Positions 35,927-43,782 of a stretch of 64,000 nt of DNA are shown in pieces. The stretch comes from Myxococcus dinghuensis (lineage in GTDB: Bacteria; Myxococcota; Myxococcia; Myxococcales; Myxococcaceae): NCBI RefSeq assembly GCF_024198235.1, contig NZ_JAKCFB010000002.1:372001-436000 (forward strand), read 5' to 3'. The translations under genes were made by a program, and so were the position numbers. Numbering within the stretch: position 1 is the stretch's first letter; the number at the start of each line of letters is the position of its first letter. Under the pieces are notes generated by a model. It was not told where the DNA came from. It did no database searches and saw only the letters and a list, made by a program, of their open reading frames with translations.

Positions 35927-36712
35927 TCAGGCAGCCTCGGTGGAGCGGTCGGCCGGGGCCGTCAGCGGCGCGTACAGCTCCGGCCGCCGGGCCCAGAGGC
36001 CGAACCAGAGCGTGTTCTTGAAGGACAGGTCGGCCTCGCGCTGGAGGGTCATGGTGTCGTCGGCCCACTCGGCGGTGAGGACCCCGGGCGCCTCGTCCGC
36101 CTGGGCCACGATGCGCTGCGGGAGCGCGAGCGTGCTGCCCCCGCCCACGGTGCTGGCGAAGGCCACCGCGACGCAGTTGAGGGTGGCGATGCCCCAGATG
36201 GCCGCCTTCTTCGACTCGCGGTTGCGCGTGCCCAGCGTGCCCGGCACGAGCACCAGGTGTGCCCCGCGCAGGCTCTGGATGCGCGAGGACTCCATCACCC
36301 AGAAGTCGTGGCCGAGCAAGAGCCCCACCTTGCCCTTGTCCGTGTCGAACAGGGGGAAGTCGGTCCCCGTCACCGGCGCCCCGCCCTCGTGGGGCTGGCG
36401 GACCGTGGCGCAGACGCGGCCGGCGCGGTCCAGCACGCGGGCGACGTTCACCACCCGGCCCTCGTGGTGCTCCAGCCACGAGCCCGTGGCGACGTACACC
36501 TCCAGCTCCCGGGCCAGGTGGGTGAACAGCTCCAGCGCGCGCCGGGAGCGCCCGGCGTCCGGCGGGGTGCGCGCGGGGTCGCCGAGCACGTGCTCGGGCA
36601 GCACGACGAAGTCGGTGCCGCGGGTGACGGACCGGCGCAGCTCGCGCTCGACCGCCTCCAACGTCGCCCCCGCGTCCGGAAGCCACGGGCTCTGGTGCAC
36701 CTGCAATCTCAT
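35927..36712 (-). CDS. Nitrilase-superfamily protein lacking catalytic Cys (copy C)
   Basis: A 261-residue nitrilase fold. The triad Glu is kept (LPEHVLG, Glu40). The Lys position reads Gln106 (TVRQPHEGG), and the nucleophile position is Gly134 in LLLGHDFWVMES. The FWVxE segment matches the intact copy D next to it (SDFWVPE), so copies C and D look like a duplicated pair of which only D kept the active site. 43 bp after copy D and 13 bp before the decarboxylase. It may form a mixed oligomer with copy D, as nitrilase-superfamily proteins assemble through dimers. Confidence 0.85.
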   Translation of the reverse strand: MRLQVHQSPWLPDAGATLEAVERELRRSVTRGTDFVVLPEHVLGDPARTPPDAGRSRRALELFTHLARELEVYVATGSWLEHHEGRVVNVARVLDRAGRVCATVRQPHEGGAPVTGTDFPLFDTDKGKVGLLLGHDFWVMESSRIQSLRGAHLVLVPGTLGTRNRESKKAAIWGIATLNCVAVAFASTVGGGSTLALPQRIVAQADEAPGVLTAEWADDTMTLQREADLSFKNTLWFGLWARRPELYAPLTAPADRSTEAA

Positions 36713-36755
36713 GGGACCGCCTTCCTCGTTCGTTGGGGTGTCCGCGCCAGGGGCC

Positions 36756-37679
36756 CTACCGGGCGCCGCTCGCGGTGGTCTGCGACATGCTCGTCCGCGT
36801 CTCCGCCACCAGGTCCCGCCCCTGGCCGACGAAGCCCTCCAGGACGCCGCCGTAGGCCTCCGGCCGGCGCAGGCCCAGGCCCTGCCAGGTGTCGTCGTCC
36901 GCGCGGCGCTCGCGCAGGGACAGGACGTGCTCCGCGGACAGGTCCACCACGAGCGAGTCGGAGCGGTCCTCCGCGCCTCGAGCCAGGAGCCCCAGGGGCG
37001 AGGCGGCGAGGCTCGTGCCCGCGAAGGCGACGCGAATCTGGCGCCCGCCGCGGATGCCGGTGATTTCTCCCACCGGGCTGGCGTAGACGAGGTTGACGCA
37101 GTTGAGGAACGCGGTGGCCCGGAAGGCGTTGATCATCGCGTCCAGGTTCTGCTTCAAGGACCCGCCGGGGATGAGCACGGTGTGGGCGCCCTTGAGGGCC
37201 AGCATCCGGATGGTCTCCGGCACCCAGAAGTCCGAGCAGACGGCGATGCCCAGCCGGCCCAGCTCGCAGTCGATGACGTCCACGCTGTTGCCCGGCCTGC
37301 ACACCACCACCTCGTTGGCGAAGGCGTGCACCTTGTGCGCCCGGCCGACGATTTCACCCTGGCGGTCGAGCAGCACGGCGGTGTTGCAGTACCCGCCGTC
37401 CGGCAGCTCCTCCACCATGGAGCCCAGGAGGATGTGGACGCGGTGCTTGCGCGCCAGGGCGCGGAACAGCGTGGTGACGGGGCCGGGGATGCGGGTGTCG
37501 GTGATGCCCTTCAGGTCCGCCTGCCCCGGCATGTACCAGGCCGGCCCGAGGAAGAACTCGGGCAGGCAGACGAGGTCCAGCCCCATCCCCTGGCAGATCT
37601 CCTCGACCTGGTCGTAGACGAAGAAGACGTTCTCCGTCGGGTCCGCCCGCCACTGCGTCTGAACGATTCCGACCTTCAT
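36756..37679 (-). CDS. Nitrilase-superfamily amidohydrolase with intact triad (copy D)
   Basis: A 307-residue carbon-nitrogen hydrolase, the only one of four in the operon with the complete Glu-Lys-Cys triad: Glu41 (LPEFFLG), Lys116 (RAHKVHAF) and Cys148 (AVCSDFWVPE). It could hydrolyse an amide or nitrile, or run in reverse as an amide-forming acyl transfer enzyme. The last 25 residues are a Ser/Thr-rich tail. It lies 34 bp after the second PaaK-like ligase gene. The substrate is unknown. Confidence 0.88.
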   Translation of the reverse strand: MKVGIVQTQWRADPTENVFFVYDQVEEICQGMGLDLVCLPEFFLGPAWYMPGQADLKGITDTRIPGPVTTLFRALARKHRVHILLGSMVEELPDGGYCNTAVLLDRQGEIVGRAHKVHAFANEVVVCRPGNSVDVIDCELGRLGIAVCSDFWVPETIRMLALKGAHTVLIPGGSLKQNLDAMINAFRATAFLNCVNLVYASPVGEITGIRGGRQIRVAFAGTSLAASPLGLLARGAEDRSDSLVVDLSAEHVLSLRERRADDDTWQGLGLRRPEAYGGVLEGFVGQGRDLVAETRTSMSQTTASGAR

Positions 37680-37713
37680 TGGGATGCTCTCCTCGACGTC
37701 GTGTGGGTCGCGC

Positions 37714-39066
37714 TCACCGGCCCAGCGCGCTGCCTGGTTTGGACGAGTTGTCGATGCGGTTGAGCCACGGGCCCTCGTCCTCGACGACGAGGTGGACGTG
37801 GACCCCGAACCGGGCGCCCAGCCGCTGCTCCAGCGCCGCGACGACCTCCGCGCGCGTGCGCCCCCTGCCCTCGCGGACCGCCGGGGAGAGCACCACCGAG
37901 ACGCGCAGGCCCTCCGCCTCGCGCGCGACGGAGAAGAAGGGCTGGATGTCCGGCTCCGACAGGAGGATTTCGTCGAGCTGGTGGAAGTACGCCGTGCCCA
38001 TGCGCGTCTGGAACGTGTCCGTCACGCGCCCCAGTTGCTTCACCACGCGGAACGGGTTGCCGCACGCGCACTTGGTGCTCAGCTCGCGCACGAGGTCCCC
38101 CGTGCGGTAGCGCAGCAGCGGCATCGCCCGGTGGGTCAGCGTGGTGAGCACCAGCTCCCCGGGCTCGCCAGGGCGCACCAGCGCGCCGCTGTCCGGGTCC
38201 ACCAGCTCCCCGTGCAACCGGTCCTCGCACAGGTGCAGGGCCTGCCGGCTGCAAGGCACCGCCACCGCCAGGGCCTCCGTCATGCCGTAGTGGTTGTAGA
38301 CGCGCGCGTCCCAGGCGCGCGCCAGGTGCTCGCGGCGCGCGTCGGAGCAGTGCTCGCCCACGCAGATGATCTTCCGGACCTGGAGGTCCTTGCGCGGGTC
38401 CAGCCCCCGCTCCCGCGCCAGTTGGGCCAGGCGGATGGCGCGCGTGGGCGCGCAGAAGAGCGCCGTGACGCCGTGGGACTTCATCAACTCCAGGACGCGG
38501 GGCCAGGGGCACAACGTGTTGTTGGTGCCCACGGAGATGACGGCCACGCCGAGCAGCTCCGCCACCCGGTCGATGTCCGCGCCCACGTACGTCAGCTCGT
38601 ACGGGACGGCCACCGCCAGGGTGTCCTCCTTCGACAGGAGCGTGGCCCAGCTCAGGGCGACGCTCAGGTTGTTGGTGAGCCAGTCCTCGCGCGTGACGAA
38701 GCCCGCGCAGCGGGGGCCCGTCGTCCCGGTGCTCTCCGCGTAGCGCACCAGCGTCTCCGCCGGCGCGGCCAGCAGCCCCAGCGGGTAGGCCTTCTGGAGG
38801 TCCTGCCGCGTGGTGAAGGGCATGGCGGACAGCTCCTCCAGCTCGTCCACCGCGCGCCAGTGGGGCGCCGTCCGGTAGTAGGGGCTCTTCTCCAGCGCGT
38901 AGGAGACGGCGTCCTTCAGGCGCGCCACCCGCTCTCCGGGCGACAGGCGCCTCGCGCCGGTGACGCGGCTGAGCAGGGCGCGGTGTTCGAGGTAGTTGCG
39001 GCTGACCGGCTCGCCTTCGAGCGAGAGGTCCGCGCGCGCGGCGCCCCCCGGGACGTGTGCACTCAC
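37714..39066 (-). CDS. PaaK-type adenylate-forming ligase (copy 2)
   Basis: A 450-residue phenylacetate-CoA-ligase-like enzyme. The P-loop-like motif is ESTGTTGPR, followed by FVTREDWLTNN; then YGMTEALAV and YRTGDLV with a Cys pair KCACG. A C-terminal AMP-binding cap starts about 345. It should activate an aryl or aminoacyl carboxylate as the AMP ester and possibly pass it to CoA or directly to an amine. GTG start with AAGGAG and a GTGA overlap with the HpaB-like gene. Related to but distinct from the copy at 42442-43782. Confidence 0.88.
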   Translation of the reverse strand: MSAHVPGGAARADLSLEGEPVSRNYLEHRALLSRVTGARRLSPGERVARLKDAVSYALEKSPYYRTAPHWRAVDELEELSAMPFTTRQDLQKAYPLGLLAAPAETLVRYAESTGTTGPRCAGFVTREDWLTNNLSVALSWATLLSKEDTLAVAVPYELTYVGADIDRVAELLGVAVISVGTNNTLCPWPRVLELMKSHGVTALFCAPTRAIRLAQLARERGLDPRKDLQVRKIICVGEHCSDARREHLARAWDARVYNHYGMTEALAVAVPCSRQALHLCEDRLHGELVDPDSGALVRPGEPGELVLTTLTHRAMPLLRYRTGDLVRELSTKCACGNPFRVVKQLGRVTDTFQTRMGTAYFHQLDEILLSEPDIQPFFSVAREAEGLRVSVVLSPAVREGRGRTRAEVVAALEQRLGARFGVHVHLVVEDEGPWLNRIDNSSKPGSALGR

Positions 39067-40580
39067 GAGAGGAGCTCCTTCACCTTCGCCTCGCAGGCCG
39101 CGCGGTCGAAGTAGTTTTCGTAGAGGGCCATGTGCGTGCGGACGACGTCTCCGCGGTTCCAGTACTCGTAGAGTTCCTGGCGCAGGCCGAAGCGGTCGCC
39201 CACCAGCTCGAAGGCGAGGCGGAAGAGGCGGGCCTTGAAGTCGACGCCCACGTCCTTGCCCTTCATGTACTGCTCCAGGTACGGGCGCAGCTCCGGGTTC
39301 TCCAGGTCGCGCTGGCTGGGCTGCATCACGATGCCGGACCCGCCGATGACGCGGAGGATGTCCGTGATGCGGGAGGAGATCTGCGCGGCGAACGCGTCGA
39401 GCGCGAGCGTGGAGCCCGGGGCGATGAGCCCGCCCACCGTCGGCTGGGGTTCGGCGTTCATGGCCACCAACCCCAGCCGCACCAGCTCCACGTAGGAGGT
39501 CAGCTCCCCCAGCTTGCTGGCGATCTCCCGGAACTGGCTGACGCCGATGGCGCGCGCGACGAGGGATGCGACCCCCAGGAACGTGCGCAGCCGGTGGTAG
39601 AAGCGGATCTGCCCCGCGTAGAGCGACCACTTGTTCACTTCGTGGAAGCCCCGGGCCGCCGTGGCCGTGTCCTCCAGCAGGAACACGCGGTTCATGGGGA
39701 CGAAGACGTGGTCGAAGAACAGCATCGCGTCCTGCTCGTCGAAGCGCGACGAGAAGGCGTGGTCGAAGTGGTTGAGGCTCTCGCCGTGTGACTCGCGGCA
39801 CAACAGCTTCAGCCCCTTCGTGGCGATGGGGACCGCGAACCAGGCGACGTACTCTGGCTTCGCGCGGGCGTAGAAGGCCGGCGACAGGTAGATGAGGGCC
39901 TCGTGGCAGTAGGGCGCCAGCGTGGCCAGCTGCTTCGCCCCGTGGACGACGATGCCGTCGGGCCGGCGCTCCACCACGCGCAGCGCGTACTCCGGATGCT
40001 CCACCGGGCTCGAGGAGCGGTCGATCTGCGGGTCCCCCAGGGCGTGGGTGAGCGCCAGGTCGTGCTCGCGGCAGTACAGGTAGTAGCGCTCCGCGTTCTC
40101 CCCGAAGCGCGGGTCCACCTTCGCCAGCTCGCCGCGGAAGTCGTACAGCCCCACCACGACGTTGGCCATGAAGTCCGGCACGCGGGCCAACTGCCCGTGG
40201 CTGCGCTCCATCCACAGGTGGCTGTTGCGCCACTTGCGGTTCAGGTCCTCCGTCGTGCGAGGCGCCAGATAGGAGTAGCTGACCGGGTGCTCGTGCTCCG
40301 GTGAGCGCCACAGCATCTGCTCGCGCGTCGGGGCGGCGTGCTGCGCGTCGTACAGGCCGGCCAGCGTCCGCAGCGCGCCCGCGAAGGCGGGGTGCCGCGT
40401 GACGTCGACGCGCTCGCCGTCGTACCAGAGCTCCCGCCCGTCCTGGAGGCTCGCGACGTAGTCCTCCCCATGCCACGCGCCGCGCGCGCCGGCGGTGGAC
40501 AGCGCCCCCTCCCGGTCCGGAGACCATCCGCTCCTCGAAGAGGGGGGCGGGGAGTGGGTCTTCAGAAGCCCCTGCTGCAT
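39063..40580 (-). CDS. HpaB-family flavin-dependent phenol hydroxylase
   Basis: A 505-residue protein of the 4-hydroxyphenylacetate 3-monooxygenase large-subunit family, which uses reduced FAD to add an ortho hydroxyl to phenols. Family segments are RKWRNSHLWMERSHGQLARV, GIVVHGAKQLATLAP, ESLNHFDHAFSSRFDEQDAM and GGLIAPGSTLALDAFAAQIS. Full length for the family. No HpaC-type flavin reductase is in the operon, so the reductant must come from elsewhere. The first 20 residues are a Ser/Pro-rich extension. Hydroxylating tyrosine or a tyrosine-derived intermediate to a catechol is the expected reaction. Confidence 0.9.
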   Translation of the reverse strand: MQQGLLKTHSPPPSSRSGWSPDREGALSTAGARGAWHGEDYVASLQDGRELWYDGERVDVTRHPAFAGALRTLAGLYDAQHAAPTREQMLWRSPEHEHPVSYSYLAPRTTEDLNRKWRNSHLWMERSHGQLARVPDFMANVVVGLYDFRGELAKVDPRFGENAERYYLYCREHDLALTHALGDPQIDRSSSPVEHPEYALRVVERRPDGIVVHGAKQLATLAPYCHEALIYLSPAFYARAKPEYVAWFAVPIATKGLKLLCRESHGESLNHFDHAFSSRFDEQDAMLFFDHVFVPMNRVFLLEDTATAARGFHEVNKWSLYAGQIRFYHRLRTFLGVASLVARAIGVSQFREIASKLGELTSYVELVRLGLVAMNAEPQPTVGGLIAPGSTLALDAFAAQISSRITDILRVIGGSGIVMQPSQRDLENPELRPYLEQYMKGKDVGVDFKARLFRLAFELVGDRFGLRQELYEYWNRGDVVRTHMALYENYFDRAACEAKVKELLS

Positions 40581-40629
40581 GGTGACGTCCCTTTCTTCGT
40601 GGGTGGGCGCTGGAGGGCGGAGCGGGGCC

Positions 40630-42114
40630 TCAGGGCTTGCGCACCGGGTGCTGGGAGCGGAACGGACAGAACTCCTTGCCCTGGACCTCCGGGAAGAAGT
40701 CGCGGGTGATTTCGCCGGTGAGGCTCTTGAGGAAGGTGTCGAGCGACGTCGCGCCGCGGTGGTACGCGCCGAGCGGCGCCTTCTCCTCCGTGCCGCCGAG
40801 CTTGAGGTCGCGCGCCTTGTGCAGGCGCTTGAGGGAGGGCTGCGCGTTGGCCGTCTCGCGCATGCGCATCACCGTCTCCAACCCGTCCGGCACGCCAATC
40901 ATGGACTTGGTGCCGCCGCTGCCCAGGCAGTTGCGCGGCATGTGCAGGTGCTCGTGGCGCCACTCCTCGTGGAGCTGGTGGAGCCGGAACGCCTCCGTCA
41001 GGAGCGCGTGCTTGAGCCACGCGGGCGCGCTCTCGTGCCGCTGGTGGGTCAGCTCCCGCGTCGCCGCCTCCGCGTGCAGTCCGCCCCGGGCCGTCCACGC
41101 CTCCAGGTCGTTCCACAGGCAGGAGAACAGGTCCCGGAACATGTGCTGCCGGATGGCCAGCGAGTGGATGCCGCTGGCGGGCCCGAGGTTCTCCCGGAAG
41201 AAGTGGTACTCGGTGGTCGCCAGGCACTCGACCATCACCCGCTGCGACTCGACGACGGCGCCGAGCAGCGCGCGGGCCTGGGCCAGCTGCTCCACGGCCT
41301 GGCTGAGCGCGTCCGCGCGGAAGTGGCGGATGGCGGCCTCGACGTGGTCATTCGCCTCGTCACACAGCAGCTCCGGAATCTGGTGGAGGCAGACGAACTC
41401 GCCGTAGAACGTCTCCCCCGCCAGGGACGCCGTCTTGACGGCGGAGGCCAGCAGCAAGCCCCCCACCGCGTCCTCGTACGGAGGCATGCCCGGCTCGGTG
41501 GGGACGGCGTACAGGTCCGCCTCCCACTTGCTCCCGTCATGGGCGACGAGCCGCAGGCTGTGCAGCAGCGAGTAGAGCGCGTCGTCGTGGGTGCCCTTCC
41601 CCAACGACAGCTTCACCCGCTCCAGGCCCTGTCCGGAGAAGCTGCCCATCAGCACGCCGTCCATGCGCTGGACGGCCTCGACGTAGCCCTGGAGCGCGGT
41701 GGAGCTCTTGATGCTCATGGACTCCGGCGGCGAGGCGTCCGGCCCCTCGTTCGAAGCGGCGCAGGCGTGGAGGATGCGCAGCTCCGCGGCGGTGGTGCCC
41801 AACCGCCGGAGGATGGTGTGCAGCCCCACGAGCCAGCGGGCAAAGACAGACGCGCGCGCGGGGTTGCTCCGGGCGACATGGCAGGAGACCCGGTCCGTCA
41901 GCCGGGTGAGGTTGAGCAGCGCCACCTCCGCGCCCTGGAACACGGTGCGCACCGCCGAGTTGTACGAGGCGATGGGGAGGTTGCCCTGTCTGCGGGCCGC
42001 GTTCAGCGAGGGGATGTTGTGGAGGATGTCGTAGCTCTCGGCGATGCGGCCCAGCGCATTGCACTGCGGGCCGGGCGCCGTGCCCGCCTCCGGCTGGGGT
42101 AATGGCTTTTCCAT
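40630..42114 (-). CDS. TDO/PrnB-superfamily heme-dependent oxygenase
   Basis: A 494-residue protein with the tryptophan 2,3-dioxygenase superfamily signature. FFRENLGPASGIHSLAIR (305-322) corresponds to the TDO FR..L.PASGFQS..FR stretch. WRHEHLHM..NCLGSGG (385-401) corresponds to the proximal-His and GTGG segment, making His389 the likely heme ligand. GSGGTKSMIG also recalls PrnB of pyrrolnitrin synthesis. At 494 residues it is longer than TDO (about 280-400), with an extra N-terminal region. In context it likely oxidises an indole- or phenol-type amino acid intermediate. Superfamily fairly sure; reaction unknown. Confidence 0.75.
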   Translation of the reverse strand: MEKPLPQPEAGTAPGPQCNALGRIAESYDILHNIPSLNAARRQGNLPIASYNSAVRTVFQGAEVALLNLTRLTDRVSCHVARSNPARASVFARWLVGLHTILRRLGTTAAELRILHACAASNEGPDASPPESMSIKSSTALQGYVEAVQRMDGVLMGSFSGQGLERVKLSLGKGTHDDALYSLLHSLRLVAHDGSKWEADLYAVPTEPGMPPYEDAVGGLLLASAVKTASLAGETFYGEFVCLHQIPELLCDEANDHVEAAIRHFRADALSQAVEQLAQARALLGAVVESQRVMVECLATTEYHFFRENLGPASGIHSLAIRQHMFRDLFSCLWNDLEAWTARGGLHAEAATRELTHQRHESAPAWLKHALLTEAFRLHQLHEEWRHEHLHMPRNCLGSGGTKSMIGVPDGLETVMRMRETANAQPSLKRLHKARDLKLGGTEEKAPLGAYHRGATSLDTFLKSLTGEITRDFFPEVQGKEFCPFRSQHPVRKP

Positions 42115-42168
42115 GCGTGTCCCTGCCCCCGCGGTTCGTTTCAGCCAGACTCGGACTGGTGTTGGAAT

Positions 42169-42420
42169 TCACTCCCCGGAGGGAGTCGCGTCACCGTCGT
42201 CGCCGATACACCGGCTGGGACAGGACTCGAGTGCGTCGACGACCTGCGCCAGCTCGTCCGCGGTCCGAGGCTGACGGCTCACGTAGTGGTATTCCTCTTC
42301 CTCGTTGCAGGCGAAGTTGTTCGGCGCGAGGTCCTGACATAACTGGCAATCGATACACGTGCTATCGACATAGAATTTGCCGGGTGCGTTATCCGGGCGC
42401 CGTGTCTTCAAGTCAGCCAT
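42169..42420 (-). CDS. Small single-cluster ferredoxin
   Basis: An 83-residue ferredoxin. The iron-sulfur motif is CIDCQLC (Cys22, Cys25, Cys28) with CPSRC (Cys67) near the end; this is a one-cluster 4Fe-4S type. The C-terminal 15 residues are acidic. AGGAGGTG precedes the ATG. It should supply electrons to an oxygenase, radical SAM enzyme or the molybdopterin enzyme of the operon; which one is not evident. Confidence 0.92.
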   Translation of the reverse strand: MADLKTRRPDNAPGKFYVDSTCIDCQLCQDLAPNNFACNEEEEYHYVSRQPRTADELAQVVDALESCPSRCIGDDGDATPSGE

Positions 42421-42441
42421 TGGGCGCCACCTCCTGTCTTG

Positions 42442-43782
42442 CTATTCGATGAGAAAGCTCTTCATGGTGGGCTTGACGGCCGAGCGGATGGATTGCTCGA
42501 AGGTCTCCTCCGACATGAGCGTGAATGAAGCGGGGATGCGGAAGCGCCCGTCGAGGTCCGCGCGGATGGCGTTGCGCACCCGGTCCGTCATGTTGCTGGC
42601 CGTGAGGCCGACGAGCAGCTCCGCGCCGCTGGACTTGAAGGCGAAGTAGAACGGCGCGTCCGTCAGGTGGGACATGATGACGTCCTCCAACTGGAGCTGG
42701 CTGATGGGCGTCTGGTTCACGAGGACGCGGTCCGCGAGCCGCCCCTGGTGGCGCACGGTGCGCAGGGCGCTGCCACAGGGGCAGGGCTTGTCTTCGATGC
42801 GACACAGGTCGCCGGTGCGGTAGCGCACCAGGGGCATGGCCTCGCTGCGCAGCGAGGTGACGACGAGCTCGCCCACCTCGCCCCCCTCCACCGGCTCGCC
42901 CGTCTCCGGGTGCACCACCTCGAACCAGGAGCGGTTCTCGATGAGGTGCAGGGCGTCCTGCCGGCAGAACATCCCGAGCGTGTTCGTCTCCGTCATGCCG
43001 TACATGGCGTAGCTGCGGGCGCCCCAGACCTCGTGGAGCTTCTGCCGCTTGGCGGGGGAGGCGCCCTCGCCGGCGAAGAGGACCTTGGAGACCTTGAGGT
43101 CCTGCCGGGGCTCCCACCCCCTCGCCCGGGCGACCTGCGCCAGGTACAGGGCGCGCGTGCCGGAGCAGACCAGGGTGGTGACGCCCGTCTCCCGGAGGAT
43201 GTCCACCATGCGCTCGGGCGGACAGAACTGGGTGAGCGCGCCGAGCGCGACGACGGTGCACCCCACCAGCTCCAGGGAGCGGTCCAGGTCCTGCCCCACG
43301 CCGGCCAGCTCGTAGGGCACCGCCACCGCGGCGACGTCCTCGCCGGTCAGCACCTGCTTGAGGAAGTGCGCGACGGTGCAGTTGTTGGTGATCCAATCCC
43401 GGGAGGTGAAGTACGCGGCGATGGACTTCCCCGTGCTGGTGCCCGAGCTCTCCCCGAAGCGGGCCACGTCCCGGCGCGGCACCGCGAGGAAGTCGAACGG
43501 GTACCCGTCATGGAGGTCCTGGCGCGTGGTGAAGGGCAGGCGCGTCAGGGCCGTCACGTCGCCGTGCTCGGTCAGCGCGGTGGCGGCCTCGCCCAGCCTC
43601 CGTCCATAGAAGGCGGAGCCCCTTCGGGCCCGGGCGACGGCCTCCACCAGCGCGCGCTCGCGCCAGGCGCGCAGGCCCTCGCGGTCCAGCCGCAGGACGC
43701 TCTCGACCTCGGTGGCGACGGCGACGCGCCAGTCGAGCAACTCCGCCAGGTGGGTGCCCAGCCGCTCCAGCTCAGTTGACAT
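42442..43782 (-). CDS. PaaK-type adenylate-forming ligase (copy 1)
   Basis: A 446-residue phenylacetate-CoA-ligase-like enzyme. ESSGTSTGKS, then FTSRDWITNN; YGMTETNTLG; YRTGDLC with the Cys cluster CPCGSAL; C-terminal cap from about 340. ATG at 43782, with GGAGGA upstream, overlaps the BtrH-like gene by 11 bp. It should activate a carboxylic acid, and the preceding BtrH-like acyltransferase would be a natural acceptor of the activated unit. No CoA or carrier partner is evident in the operon. Confidence 0.88.
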   Translation of the reverse strand: MSTELERLGTHLAELLDWRVAVATEVESVLRLDREGLRAWRERALVEAVARARRGSAFYGRRLGEAATALTEHGDVTALTRLPFTTRQDLHDGYPFDFLAVPRRDVARFGESSGTSTGKSIAAYFTSRDWITNNCTVAHFLKQVLTGEDVAAVAVPYELAGVGQDLDRSLELVGCTVVALGALTQFCPPERMVDILRETGVTTLVCSGTRALYLAQVARARGWEPRQDLKVSKVLFAGEGASPAKRQKLHEVWGARSYAMYGMTETNTLGMFCRQDALHLIENRSWFEVVHPETGEPVEGGEVGELVVTSLRSEAMPLVRYRTGDLCRIEDKPCPCGSALRTVRHQGRLADRVLVNQTPISQLQLEDVIMSHLTDAPFYFAFKSSGAELLVGLTASNMTDRVRNAIRADLDGRFRIPASFTLMSEETFEQSIRSAVKPTMKSFLIE

